DNA of 41,472 nucleotides, from NCBI RefSeq assembly GCF_001399685.1, contig NZ_JTHN01000140.1:1-41472 (forward strand). The letters are read 5' to 3'. The stretch comes from Paenibacillus sp. A3 (GTDB taxonomy: Bacteria; Bacillota; Bacilli; Paenibacillales; NBRC-103111). The position numbers and the translations under genes are program-made. Within the stretch, counting starts at the first letter, position 1. The number at the start of each line of letters is the position of its first letter. Shown here piece by piece: positions 27,329-35,623 of the stretch. Under the pieces are notes generated by a model. The model made no database searches. It had not been told where the DNA came from and was given only the letters and a program-made list of their open reading frames with translations.

Positions 27329-28441
27329 ATGAAAAATCAGGAACAAACCAACGAGAATGATAGAAAGAATAGGTGTTATGTCTGCAAAGAACCTCTTATT
27401 GTAACTCACGAACACTATGTAAAACTATGCCAAACTTGTGGTGAATACAATGAAAAGAAACGCCTAGCCAAGCAAAATTTAGAATCTTACACCGCTTTGA
27501 TTACAGGTGGACGAACAAAAATAGGATATCATACAGCATTACGATTACTACGAGATGGCTCACGTGTAATTTTAACAACCCGCTTTCCATATGACGCCTT
27601 ACAACGTTATATTAAAGAACCTGATTTCGAAAATTGGTGTGATCGCATTCACATCTATGAATTAGATTTTCGTCAAATTGAAAGAGTCGAGATGTTTGCG
27701 CAATTCATAGACAAAGAGTTTCCCTACATTGATATCATTATTAATAACGCTGCTCAGACGGTACGAATGTCGGAAGAGGAATATCAGGCATTATCCATAA
27801 ATGAAGCGGAACTCCAAAGACAAATCACCGGCAACCAACAATTACAACTTATTGCGGACAGGATGCGTATTTCTCACTTCGTTAAATCGGAGAATGAAAC
27901 AAAGGAATTTCAGCATCTACAACAGATTAATTGTGAGCAAGTAGTTATGAATCACAATCCACTGTTACATAATTCGTGGACAGCACAATCTCATCAAATA
28001 TCTGTTGTTGAAATGCTCGAAGTACAGTTAATTAACGTTACTGCTCCGTTTTTGATAAATACAAAGTTGAAAGATGCTATGTTGAGAAGTCCGCACCAAA
28101 ACCGCTTTATCGTAAATGTATCTGCATCAGAAGGTAGATTTAATATGAAAAGAAAGGGTGGCTACCATGTCCACACCAACATGGCAAAAGCTTCTCTCAA
28201 TATGATGACCCTAACCATGGCTAAAGAGTATAAGAAACATCGAATATTCATTACTAGTGTAGATCCTGGTTGGGTCTCGAACCAGTTCCCGGAACAAGTT
28301 AAAAATAATCGAAAGATTCAGTTACCATTGGATTTTGATGATGCTGCTGCTAGAATCTGCGATCCAATATATGAAGGTAAAGACGTAGAAAGACCATTGA
28401 CCGGTGTATTTTTAAAGGATTATAAACAAGTAGACTGGTGA
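27329..28441 (+). CDS. Atypical SDR-family protein with an N-terminal zinc ribbon
   Basis: This 370-residue protein starts with CYVCKEPL and LCQTCGEY (residues 13-45), two C-x2-C knuckles likely to hold zinc. The Rossmann part follows: ALITGGRTKIGYHTALRLL (NADP-type glycine motif) and IIINNAAQTV. An insertion of about 60 residues precedes VVEMLEVQLINVTAPFLIN. The active-site region has FIVNVSASEGRF with a Ser, but the classical YxxxK reads HTNMAK, with Thr 283 where Tyr is expected and Lys 287 kept. The same unusual T-N-M-A-K block is, as I recall, typical of fungal and plant relatives. Activity as a normal dehydrogenase is therefore doubtful. AAGGTG precedes ATG at 27329. It is divergent from the tRNA-like pair. 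Confidence 0.85.
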   Translation: MKNQEQTNENDRKNRCYVCKEPLIVTHEHYVKLCQTCGEYNEKKRLAKQNLESYTALITGGRTKIGYHTALRLLRDGSRVILTTRFPYDALQRYIKEPDFENWCDRIHIYELDFRQIERVEMFAQFIDKEFPYIDIIINNAAQTVRMSEEEYQALSINEAELQRQITGNQQLQLIADRMRISHFVKSENETKEFQHLQQINCEQVVMNHNPLLHNSWTAQSHQISVVEMLEVQLINVTAPFLINTKLKDAMLRSPHQNRFIVNVSASEGRFNMKRKGGYHVHTNMAKASLNMMTLTMAKEYKKHRIFITSVDPGWVSNQFPEQVKNNRKIQLPLDFDDAAARICDPIYEGKDVERPLTGVFLKDYKQVDW

Positions 28442-28458
28442 AATAAACGATTAATTTC

Positions 28459-28484
28459 AAGAGCCGATAACACGGCTCTTTTTA
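28459..28484 (+). terminator. Rho-independent terminator after the SDR gene
   Basis: AAGAGCC pairs with GGCTCTT (28459-28465 and 28474-28480) and runs into TTTT, 18 bp after the SDR stop codon. Confidence 0.85.
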
Positions 28485-28523
28485 ATATGTTGTAAGTATT
28501 ATTTTTCCAAACCAAGATTATGA

Positions 28524-29060
28524 TTAACGAAATTCCAGCTTGTCAAAAATCTTTACAAATATCTTTGCAATATTCCGGGCATCATCAATTCCCCGATGAT
28601 GTGTGCCGTCTAGCGGCAGCTTAACCATTTCCAGCGCCCTTGCCATGCCTACTCCCCGCTCTTTACCGATCGTCTTGCCATGTTGATGTTTGATGCTGAT
28701 ATGATTAGCAAGCCAATCTGTACTTATTTTATATAGTTCACAATCCTTCGTTAGTTGACTTTTATCATAAAATCCCCAAGAGCACAAGAAATAATCTTCT
28801 TTACCGATCCAATCTTGAAATTTCTGAATGGCTTCCGGAAAGTATTCTGCTTGATTAACATCCTCTTGTGTAATGGAAGTTAGTTTTTTGCAAAAATCTG
28901 ATAACCAAGGATTTAATATCGGCTTAATAAACGTTTGAAATTCATCGATAATTTCAAGTTGTTCATTGATTTTAACGGCACCGATTTCAATAATTTCGTT
29001 TTGTTTGGTTCGGTCATTTTCCCAACAAGTGGCCTCTAAATCCGTCACAATGTAATTCAC
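28524..29060 (-). CDS. DEDDh-type 3'-5' exonuclease, KapD-like
   Basis: This 178-residue protein has the ExoIII/RNase T fold motifs. ExoI is IVTDLEATCW (Asp7, Glu9), ExoII includes CSWGFYDKSQL with the second Asp, and ExoIII is HHRGIDDARNIAKIF with the catalytic His and last Asp. It is close in size to B. subtilis KapD, a member of this family linked to control of sporulation entry, and to small DNA polymerase epsilon-like exonucleases. The start is GTG at 29060 with AAAGGAAAGGG upstream. It is a single-domain protein with no RNA-binding extension. KapD identity is a suggestion, not a firm call. Confidence 0.82.
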   Translation of the reverse strand: MNYIVTDLEATCWENDRTKQNEIIEIGAVKINEQLEIIDEFQTFIKPILNPWLSDFCKKLTSITQEDVNQAEYFPEAIQKFQDWIGKEDYFLCSWGFYDKSQLTKDCELYKISTDWLANHISIKHQHGKTIGKERGVGMARALEMVKLPLDGTHHRGIDDARNIAKIFVKIFDKLEFR

Positions 29061-29080
29061 TTTGTATCCATCCCTTTCCT

Positions 29081-29406
29081 TTAGCTATAGTTAAATCTGG
29101 ATAACCGGCAGCTTTCTAATTCTTTCATCTGTGCGTTGTCTATAATCTCATTTGCCGCCAATCGGCTAATAACAGGAGCCAGCGTAATAGCCGAATGCAT
29201 AACTGCAAGATAGAGGCCCTTTATCCGATCATGAAAACCAACGATAGGGTAGCCATCTTCAGGCATGGGTCGCATTCCTACCTCGATACTTTCCAGCTCT
29301 AAGGTCTCCCCTCCTTGTAGATGTTAACGAAGGATTTCAAATGCTCATAGGCCATTGATGCGCCGACAATACCTGCACCAATCACTACAATTTTTTTCTT
29401 ATTCAT
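29081..29406 (-). pseudogene. FAD-dependent amino acid oxidase (DAO family), internal deletion
   Basis: ATG at 29406 begins NKKKIVVIGAGIVGASMAYE, the FAD-binding G-x-G-x-x-G of the DAO family. After about 30 residues the sequence jumps to the C-terminal end, MRPMPEDGYPIVGFHDRIKG then LYLAVMHSAITLAPVISRL. This is the conserved final block with the second FAD contact. Roughly 300 residues of the centre are missing, and the two ends are in different frames. The intact enzyme would oxidise a glycine- or D-amino-acid-like substrate. It directly follows the agmatine deiminase gene. Confidence 0.85.
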
Positions 29407-29431
29407 GTTTGGGTTCCTCCTGATGTTTATC

Positions 29432-30453
29432 TCAAATCGCTGGTTGTTGTTGTGTAACACAATGAATCATTCCGCCATCCTTATAAAGCTCTCTTACATC
29501 AATCCCAACCACTTTGCGCTCAGGATATAGTTTTTGGATGATATCGTTTGCTATTGTATCATGAGGATCATTATAGTTAGGTACCAATACTACTTTATTC
29601 CCTATATAAAAATTCACATACGAACCTTTTTCACCCAATGCCTCTCCATTTTCTAGAGTGACATTATGTTTACTAAGCGGTAAATATACATACTTGTAAG
29701 CCTCGCCTGAAGCATTTTTGGCATTCAATAATGTTTTAATATCCTTGGCTGACAGCCCCCATTCGGCCAAGTCGTTTTCTGAAAATGTAATGATCGTAGA
29801 TTTGTCGTAAAATTTGGCAAATCCATCAATATGAAAGTCGGTAATGTCCGCGCCTGGCACTCCATCTAACCAAATAAAATTCGTAGCGCCAAGGCTGCCG
29901 AGATATTCTTCAATTTCCGCTTCGGATAAGTCAGGATTTCGGTTTGGATTCACTACAGAGCTTCTGGTCGATAAAAAGGTACCATGGCCGTCCAGTTCAA
30001 TAGCTCCGCCCTCTATGACGAGTTTATGCGAATCGTTCTTTCGATGTTTAATTCCTTGCTGAGGCGCTCGCGAAGTGAAGCGTCCTTGGCAAAAGGAGTT
30101 TTCTTCCCCCATCCATTAAATCCCGGGTCCCATAAGTTTAGATTATTATTATGGTCATAAACAAAAATCGGTCCATTATCCCTTGCCCACACATCATCCG
30201 TTGGCGAAATAAAGAAATCAATCATGTTCATATTTATACCTTGGCTCGTAAGGAGTTTGTTAATTTTTTCTTTTTCTGCTTGATTATACGCAACGATGTG
30301 AACTTTCTCACCTTCGCTTAAAGCGCTTGCCATCTTGATCCAAATGTGCTCTATCCCTTTTTTATAATCTTCGCCATAGGTGTATCCATGAGGCCATTGT
30401 AACCAAGTACCTTCATGTTCGCTTTTTTCATCCGGAATCGTATATTTATTCAC
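29432..30453 (-). pseudogene. aguA: Agmatine deiminase, one frameshift
   Basis: GTG at 30453 (GAGGAGG upstream) starts a peptidylarginine-deiminase-fold protein. The N-terminal part holds DDVWARDNGPIFV. The frame is lost near 30036, where adding one A to a short A-tract would join ELNIERN to DSHKLVIEGGAIELDG. The rest is intact: DFHIDGFAKFYD with the catalytic His and GGMIHCVTQQQP with the catalytic Cys near the C-terminus. The intact enzyme converts agmatine to N-carbamoylputrescine and ammonia in polyamine synthesis. Total length after correction is about 340 residues, normal for the family. Everything but one base is preserved, so a sequencing error is a serious alternative. Confidence 0.88.
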
Positions 30454-30507
30454 TGCTTCAGCCTCCTCTACTTCTTATCCCCCACGGTCTCGTTGCGGTA
30501 CGGTAAC

Positions 30508-30538
30508 ATTATAAATCTTCACACGGTGTGAAGCTCAA
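30508..30538 (-). promoter_or_regulatory. MerR-type promoter with dyad in a 19-bp spacer, upstream of aguA
   Basis: On the minus strand TTGAGC (30538-30533) and TATAAT (30513-30508) are separated by 19 bp, long for sigma-A. The spacer is filled by the perfect dyad CTTCACAC-C-GTGTGAAG (30517-30533). This is the hallmark of MerR-family activated promoters. The broken MerR gene lies just upstream. Confidence 0.6.
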
Positions 30539-30633
30539 GTCTCTTTGTAGTATCAGATCGCACAAGTGAAAATAGGTGTTCGAAACTAGCGTGAGGGTTA
30601 AATGAGGCGAATGGAATTGGAGGCTTAGGCGAG

Positions 30634-31410
30634 TTACATTTTTATAGCGATACCAACTTCCGTGACAAAATCATCTTGATCTATTGCAACAGACTCATCT
30701 GCAAAATACTTTTCAATAAATGGGCCGTCTAAACGATAACCATATGAATTGGCCCAGTCATATAAGGCACTATAAGCAAAACTAATGCTGTCATAATTGC
30801 TAGGGTGCTTATATAATTTGTTTCTTCAAAACATATGATCCTGGAATCTGTAATCTCTCTTTCCATTAAAATAGGTTGACATACTTCGACATCATATTGA
30901 TAAAAATCGCTTTCCTCCACAGAATGAAAAATTGAAAAACATTTGCCGGCTAAAACTGGATTGATTTCGTTGACGTGTTTATGAAGTTGTTCTATTAACG
31001 ACTCTAAACCAGCCTCATCCACCGTTTTTCTTAAGCAAAAAGCATGAAATGGTTTCCTCACTCCCCTCAATACATCATAAGCATTCACTCTATTTGTAGT
31101 TTTCTTAGGTTCAATGTAGTTTTTCATTTCCTCGATTACATCCATATATTCCAATGCTTTTTCATTTAATTCAGCGATTTTCTGTTGAAATCTATCTTTG
31201 ATCGCTTCAGAATCCATCTCTAGTACATTCTTTATTTCATCCATTGAAAAGTGGTATTTGCGCAGCAATTTTATTTTACTTACCGTATTAATATCATCGT
31301 TCGTATAGTATCTATAACCGTTCACTTCATCTTTTCTTGGCTTTAATAGGGATTCTCGTCGTATCTTAGCATTCTCTGGGATATTTTATTTATTTTTGAA
31401 AAATCCCCAT
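30634..31410 (-). pseudogene. MerR-family regulator with GyrI-like effector domain, several frameshifts
   Basis: The N-terminal helix-turn-helix is spread over frames: DFSKINKISQRMLRYDENP, then LLKPRKDEVNGYRYYTNDD, both needed for a normal MerR start. The middle is intact (dimer helix, then RKPFHAFCLRK). Near 30808 one missing A shifts the frame, so the GyrI-like end (KHPSNYDSISFAYSALYDW to FVTEVGIAIKM, stop 30634) is out of frame. MerR proteins of this type bind drug-like effectors and untwist 19-bp-spaced promoters. At least three indels are needed to restore it. ATG at 31410 follows AAAGGAGAG. Confidence 0.82.
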
Positions 31411-31427
31411 CTTACACTCTCCTTTTT

Positions 31428-31458
31428 GTAAGTACCTGTACTAAAAGTGCATACTTAC
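31428..31458 (+). promoter_or_regulatory. Operator-like dyad upstream of the reductase gene
   Basis: GTAAGTA (31428-31434) and TACTTAC (31452-31458) form a perfect 7-bp inverted repeat between the divergent MerR pseudogene and the reductase. GTAAGTA-type dyads resemble those bound by HxlR/YodB-type repressors, and an hxlR-type gene lies nearby. Confidence 0.5.
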
Positions 31459-31517
31459 ATATTTGAAGCGCGCACTTTATACTCAAGAAGTAAATCATTC
31501 TCAAGGAGGACAAAGCA

Positions 31518-32078
31518 GTGAAAACTCTTATTATCGTAACGCACCCAAGCATAGAAACTTCCGTCGTCAATAAACGATGGGTCGAGGAGCTTAAAAAGTA
31601 CCCTGATAAGTATACGGTCCACGAATTGCATAAGGTTTACCCTGACGGAAACATCGATGCGGAAAAAGAACAACAGCTCATTGAATCGCATGGCAATCTT
31701 GTTTTACAGTTCCCCATTTTTTGGTTTAATTGCCCGCCTCTCCTGAAAAAATGGCTTGACGATGTGTTTGCTTATGGCTGGGCTTATGGTTCGAAAGGCG
31801 ATAAATTAAAGAACCGCAAAGCGGCTTTAGCCGTATCGGCCGGAATTAAAAAAGAAGATTATAGTGAAGCGGGTAGATATCGCTATACGCTTGACCATTT
31901 ATTGTCTCCTTTTGAAACTACTTTCCGATACTGCAATGCAGATTATCGTTCGTTCTTTGCGTTTTACGGCACGGAAAATGAGCCTGGCGAAAATGTGCCT
32001 GGTGAAGAAATCGAGTCCTCTGCGAGCGAATTGGAAAAAAGCGCGCAAGCTTACGTGAATTTTATCGATAACCTGTAA
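31518..32078 (+). CDS. NAD(P)H-dependent flavin oxidoreductase, flavodoxin-like (KefF/YwrO type)
   Basis: This 186-residue protein has the flavodoxin_2 fold: KTLIIVTHPSIETSVVNKRW binds the FMN/FAD phosphate, and LVLQFPIFWFNCPPLLKKWL and DDVFAYGWAYG form the isoalloxazine-binding loops. The family reduces quinones or nitro compounds with NAD(P)H and often protects against electrophiles. The start is GTG at 31518 with AAGGAGG nine bases upstream. It converges with an HxlR-type regulator gene across a shared terminator. In Bacillus, HxlR-family YodB controls similar quinone-stress reductases, so the pair may be functionally linked. Confidence 0.88.
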   Translation: MKTLIIVTHPSIETSVVNKRWVEELKKYPDKYTVHELHKVYPDGNIDAEKEQQLIESHGNLVLQFPIFWFNCPPLLKKWLDDVFAYGWAYGSKGDKLKNRKAALAVSAGIKKEDYSEAGRYRYTLDHLLSPFETTFRYCNADYRSFFAFYGTENEPGENVPGEEIESSASELEKSAQAYVNFIDNL

Positions 32079-32100
32079 GTGGTAGCTTTATTAAGCTAAA

Positions 32101-32137
32101 AAAAGAAGTATTTCCTTGTTACGGAGATACTTCTTTT
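32101..32137. terminator. Bidirectional Rho-independent terminator
   Basis: AAAAGAAGTATTTCC (32101-32115) pairs with GGAGATACTTCTTTT (32123-32137) with one G-U pair. A-runs on one side and T-runs on the other let it serve both convergent genes. Confidence 0.85.
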
Positions 32138-32140
32138 GAT

Positions 32141-32491
32141 TTAAACCTCCTGAGCCGGCAAGCTGTTTTTCTCACCCCACTCGCACATCATATTTAATAA
32201 GGGGATGAGAGATAGACCGCGTTCAGATAAGGAATATTCCACTTTTGGAGGTACTTGGGGGAATTCTTTGCGCAGGATCAGACCATCGGCCTCTAGCTCT
32301 TTTAACATGATGCTTAACGATTTAAAGGAAATGGTACCGATACTTCGCTTCAGCTCGTTATGCCGCATGACCTTATTTTCTGCCAGCCAATATATAATGA
32401 TCATTTTATATTTACCGCCTATGACGGACAACGTATATCCAAAGCCGGTATCTTTTAGCTTCACGCCAGTCGGAACGCAGGTATCGGGCAC
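32141..32491 (-). CDS. HxlR-family transcriptional regulator
   Basis: This 116-residue winged-helix protein has the HxlR pattern: GFGYTLSVIGGKYKMIIIYW, then HNELKRSIGTISFKSLSIML (recognition helix) and LILRKEFPQVPPKVEYSLSE (wing). Most HxlR regulators sense electrophiles or aldehydes via an N-terminal Cys. Here the only early Cys is residue 4 in PDTCVPTG, a little upstream of the usual position. GTG at 32491 follows GAAGGAGAG. It is the likely controller of the adjacent flavodoxin-like reductase and may bind AGTATA-type half-sites in 32500-32560. Confidence 0.88.
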   Translation of the reverse strand: MPDTCVPTGVKLKDTGFGYTLSVIGGKYKMIIIYWLAENKVMRHNELKRSIGTISFKSLSIMLKELEADGLILRKEFPQVPPKVEYSLSERGLSLIPLLNMMCEWGEKNSLPAQEV

Positions 32492-32549
32492 AAGCTACAC
32501 TCTCCTTCGGGCAAGTATATGTTATAAATGCGTATATGATTAGTATAAA

Positions 32550-32708
32550 TTACTTATTATTCGCTCGCCAAGCATTCACAAAAAAAGCAACGGAACCAAA
32601 GAGCGGAAATATAGCAAGGTAACTTTTATTCAAAGCTTGGCTTAAAGCACTCACAGCAAGAATGATCCCTATTAAACAGTAAAAGATCGTTTTCCGGTTG
32701 AAGTTCAT
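32550..32708 (-). CDS. Small two-helix membrane protein, last gene of the GntR-ABC operon
   Basis: A 52-codon gene, below usual ORF length cut-offs, starts at ATG 32708 with GGGGGAG seven bases upstream. It has a hydrophobic helix (IFYCLIGIILAVSALSQ, residues 8-24), a short loop, a second hydrophobic helix (YLAIFPLFGSVAFFVNAW, 30-47) and a polar tail. It starts 21 bp after the permease stop codon on the same strand, so it is probably co-transcribed with the ABC genes. I do not know its family; a transporter accessory role is inference. Confidence 0.7.
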   Translation of the reverse strand: MNFNRKTIFYCLIGIILAVSALSQALNKSYLAIFPLFGSVAFFVNAWRANNK

Positions 32709-32729
32709 CGGTATGCTCCCCCTAGAGTA

Positions 32730-33377
32730 TCACAGATTTTTGTTAGAAAAAATCCGGATCGATAGGACCATCGAGATTCCCCCGATAACAAATGCCAGTA
32801 AAACAAAGAGCAAGTCCAGCACGAATGGCGGAAAAGGCAGCGAGACCGGGAACATGGCTCCATTATTTTGCACTATTTTCATGATGTTCGGTAATACGAA
32901 AGGCGTCAGGAAGATCAGAAAAAAGAATATATATCTTGATTTTTCGTAACCAAAACGATATTGTACCGGAATCATGACTCCGAAAATGATACTTAGCAAG
33001 AAGAACGTTCGACCTACCTCAGATAGATCGAGTAACCCGACTTTCACCGGACTGATCAGAGCCGCAATAGTGTACAAGCTGCAGCAACCGATAAAAATGG
33101 CAGCGACAAAAAAATACTTTGACATCACGATCGTCTTTCTTGTATATGGGGTCGCACAAAGATGCGATGCGCCTTTGTATTTATATTCCATCATGGAAAC
33201 CGTACTATATAGTAAAAAAGCAATGTATAACGTACTTAGAAAAAAAGGCAGAAACTCCCCTGCAATGAAGTCGAGCTTCGTATGCATGAAGACCGGCAGC
33301 ACCATCGCTGCAAGCAGCATAATGATCCAATATTTTTTTGCGAGCAGGAAATCCTTTTTCACAAGATGAAAAAGCAT
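32730..33377 (-). CDS. ABC-2-type permease subunit
   Basis: This protein of about 215 residues has six hydrophobic segments, starting with KKYWIIMLLAAMVLPVFMHT and ending with LDLLFVLLAFVIGGISMVL. It is the membrane partner of the ATPase encoded immediately upstream. The open frame reaches a GTG at 33386, but AGGAGGTGA lies eight bases before the ATG at 33377, so I choose the latter. Permeases of this short kind occur with GntR-controlled ABC genes in Firmicutes, often responding to cell-wall antibiotics. Substrate unknown. Confidence 0.82.
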   Translation of the reverse strand: MLFHLVKKDFLLAKKYWIIMLLAAMVLPVFMHTKLDFIAGEFLPFFLSTLYIAFLLYSTVSMMEYKYKGASHLCATPYTRKTIVMSKYFFVAAIFIGCCSLYTIAALISPVKVGLLDLSEVGRTFFLLSIIFGVMIPVQYRFGYEKSRYIFFFLIFLTPFVLPNIMKIVQNNGAMFPVSLPFPPFVLDLLFVLLAFVIGGISMVLSIRIFSNKNL

Positions 33378-33382
33378 CGGGG

Positions 33383-34231
33383 TCACCTCCTAATGTAGCC
33401 TAACATTATATCTTCAATGGTCGGCCTTTCAATGAGCGCATGTTGCATGTGCTGACGCACGGCCGCTTTATCGTTCGTTACGCCGGAAAACCCATACTCG
33501 GTTTCGTGCAAGGTTAAAAACATTGTTCTTGTAGCCTCATTCAGCTCGTTAGGATCACCTTTCACGAGTCCATGTCTGTCCAACAAGATGTCTTTCTCTT
33601 CACTGAAGACGATTCGACCGTTGTCAATTAGAATTAGCGCGTCCGCAACTTTATCCAAATCCGAAGTGATGTGCGAAGATAAAAAGACACTTTTTCCGTC
33701 CTTCACATAATCAAGCAGGATGTCCATTAATTCCAATCTCACCTGCGGATCGAGACCGCTCGTCGGCTCATCCATAATTAATAAGTCCGCCCGATGGGAA
33801 ATCGCCAACGCGATAGCATACTTCATACGCATGCCTTTGGAAAGCGTCCCTATTTTTTGATTCAGCTGCAGCCCGAATCGTTCCATATGACGGTTAAACA
33901 AAGCGTTATCCCAATTGGAATAGGCCGGGGCGACAATGTTTTTCATCTCCAGCAAAGTTAACTCGTCATAGAAATAACCTTCGTCTAGAACAATCCCAAT
34001 ACGGTTTTTGAATTCCCGTTCGTTTTTTTGAACATCTTTTCCGAAAAATTGTATCTCTCCCGCGTCCTTCAACATTAATCCGAGAATCAGTTTAATGGTC
34101 GTCGTTTTTCCGGCGCCGTTCACCCCAATGAATCCTGTAATACAGCCCTCGATCAAAGAAAAACCGACATCGTCCAGCCTAAAATTCCCCAAGTCTTTTT
34201 TCAGGCCTGCTACCTCTAAAATGGGCTTCAT
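33383..34231 (-). CDS. ABC transporter ATPase (YtrB/BcrA-like)
   Basis: This 282-residue ATPase has Walker A GVNGAGKTTT, a Q-loop region, the signature LSKGMRMKYAIALA (Lys-Gly variant of LSGGQ, common in this subfamily), Walker B DLLIMDEPTSGLDP and the switch His in FLSSHITSD. It ends with a C-terminal regulatory extension. The start overlaps the regulator stop in an ATGA and the stop overlaps the permease, so the three genes are translationally coupled. Such GntR-ATPase-permease operons (ytr, yhc) in Bacillus are induced by cell-envelope stress; this is analogy, not proof. Confidence 0.9.
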   Translation of the reverse strand: MKPILEVAGLKKDLGNFRLDDVGFSLIEGCITGFIGVNGAGKTTTIKLILGLMLKDAGEIQFFGKDVQKNEREFKNRIGIVLDEGYFYDELTLLEMKNIVAPAYSNWDNALFNRHMERFGLQLNQKIGTLSKGMRMKYAIALAISHRADLLIMDEPTSGLDPQVRLELMDILLDYVKDGKSVFLSSHITSDLDKVADALILIDNGRIVFSEEKDILLDRHGLVKGDPNELNEATRTMFLTLHETEYGFSGVTNDKAAVRQHMQHALIERPTIEDIMLGYIRR

Positions 34232-34608
34232 TCTTCCCCCTCCTCAAACAGCAAATCCATCATGGCATACAATTCGTTTTTGCTGATGCCTAACGAACGG
34301 GCGGTTTTCCACGCTTCCGTGAGCTTGACTTCAACCATATGCCGTTTCGATTCCAATAGCAGCTCAAAGTTTTCCTTGGCGACAAATGAGCCTTTGCCTG
34401 CCTTGGTCGTGATAAATCCTTCCGATTCAAGTTCGTCATATACTCTTCGGGTCGTAAGGACGCTTACGCGCAGATCGTTGGCCAAGGCACGTATCGAAGG
34501 CAGCATTTCTCCTTCCTTTAATTCTCCGCGAATAATGGCGTCCTTGATTTGATCTTTGATTTGCTGATAGATCGGCGGATCGGACGTATTGGAAATAATA
34601 ATTTTCAT
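34228..34608 (-). CDS. GntR-family regulator, YtrA subfamily
   Basis: The protein, 126 residues from ATG at 34608, has a GntR winged helix at its N-terminus: PPIYQQIKDQIKDAIIRGEL, then MLPSIRALANDLRVSVLTTR and GFITTKAGKGSFVA. Only a short helical tail follows, as in the YtrA subfamily, which lacks a large effector domain. GGAGG is four bases before this ATG; the longer frame from 34626 has no ribosome binding site. It should repress its own operon through the dyad at 34630-34650. Confidence 0.88.
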   Translation of the reverse strand: MKIIISNTSDPPIYQQIKDQIKDAIIRGELKEGEMLPSIRALANDLRVSVLTTRRVYDELESEGFITTKAGKGSFVAKENFELLLESKRHMVEVKLTEAWKTARSLGISKNELYAMMDLLFEEGEE

Positions 34609-34629
34609 GTGACCTCCACAAATCACAAC

Positions 34630-34678
34630 TGTGTATCTATTACATACACAGCATATACAATATACACAACAATGTCAA
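34630..34678 (-). promoter_or_regulatory. Sigma-A promoter and GntR operator of the ABC operon
   Basis: On the minus strand TTGACA (34678-34673) and TATGCT (34655-34650) are 17 bp apart. Just downstream, TGTGTAT and ATACACA form a perfect dyad (34630-34650) covering the transcription start, the expected place for YtrA-type autorepression. Confidence 0.8.
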
Positions 34679-34757
34679 TGGCACGAAGGGAACGCCAAAT
34701 ACCCCGCCTTGTATTGGAGGGGGCATTTAGAAAATCGTCAGCTCAATAAAAGAAAAC

Positions 34758-34783
34758 GAGGCGCCGATTTTTCTCGGCACCTC
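34758..34783 (-). terminator. Rho-independent terminator of the aquaporin gene
   Basis: GAGGTGCCGA pairs with TCGGCGCCTC on the minus strand across a 6-base loop, followed by GTTTTCTTTT. Confidence 0.8.
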
Positions 34784-34788
34784 CCGAA

Positions 34789-35475
34789 TCACGCTTCTGT
34801 GTTGACATTCAACCGCCGGTACGCAATGGCAGCCAGTACCGCTCCGATCAGAGGAGCCACAATAAATACCCATAGTTCCGCTAACGCTTCCCCGCCCAAT
34901 AGTACTGCCGGTCCGAAGCTTCTAGCCGGATTCACGGAAGTGCCTGTAAGGCCGATGCCCAGAATATGAACAAGCACTAGCGACAAGCCGATCACAAGAC
35001 CTGCAACATGACTGTTAGCAGCATCGGACGTGACTCCGAGAATGGTGTAAATGAAGATGAACGTCAAAACGATTTCCACGATAAATGCCATCGTGCCGCT
35101 TATCCCGATCCCGTACCCTTCGCCGAATCCGTTCTGTCCCAGGCTCGATACGGACTTACCCGTTGATTGGATAATCGCGGATAGCAGCGCCGAACCCATA
35201 ACGGCACCGGCTGTCTGAGCAATCACATAACCCAGGAATTCCTTTCGAGGCATCCTCCCGCGTATGAGCATTGCCAATGAAACGGCAGGATTAATATGGC
35301 ATCCTGAGATCGGACCGATCACATAGGCCATCGCGACGATGGACAGACCAAACGCGAAGGCGATTCCAAGATACCCCAACTCGCCCCCTGCCGTAGCTGC
35401 ACTTCCGCAGCCGATCAGTACGAGTACCAAAGTACCAATGAATTCGGCCGCATATTTCTTCCACGACGGATACAT
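34789..35475 (-). CDS. Aquaporin (MIP family), AqpZ-like
   Basis: This protein of about 228 residues has six membrane helices and both half-helix signatures, CHINPAVSLAML and TSVNPARSFGPAVL. The Arg after the second NPA belongs to the selectivity filter. The first loop has GCGSAATAGG and no glycerol-facilitator insertion, so a water channel of the AqpZ type is more likely than GlpF. The first ATG (35484) touches the ribosome binding site, so I choose the fourth codon, ATG at 35475, nine bases after AGGAGAGG. It is a single-gene unit with its own terminator. Confidence 0.9.
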   Translation of the reverse strand: MYPSWKKYAAEFIGTLVLVLIGCGSAATAGGELGYLGIAFAFGLSIVAMAYVIGPISGCHINPAVSLAMLIRGRMPRKEFLGYVIAQTAGAVMGSALLSAIIQSTGKSVSSLGQNGFGEGYGIGISGTMAFIVEIVLTFIFIYTILGVTSDAANSHVAGLVIGLSLVLVHILGIGLTGTSVNPARSFGPAVLLGGEALAELWVFIVAPLIGAVLAAIAYRRLNVNTEA

Positions 35476-35623
35476 CTTTTTCATCCTCTCCTGTATATTT
35501 AAGACCTAACTTAATATATAAGGTCGAACTAAACAAAAAATGAACATTTCTTCTGTTCAACGGAACCGAGGTTTGTCGATAATAATGATAGGGAAATGGT
35601 ATTAAATTAGGAGCGATGAATTC

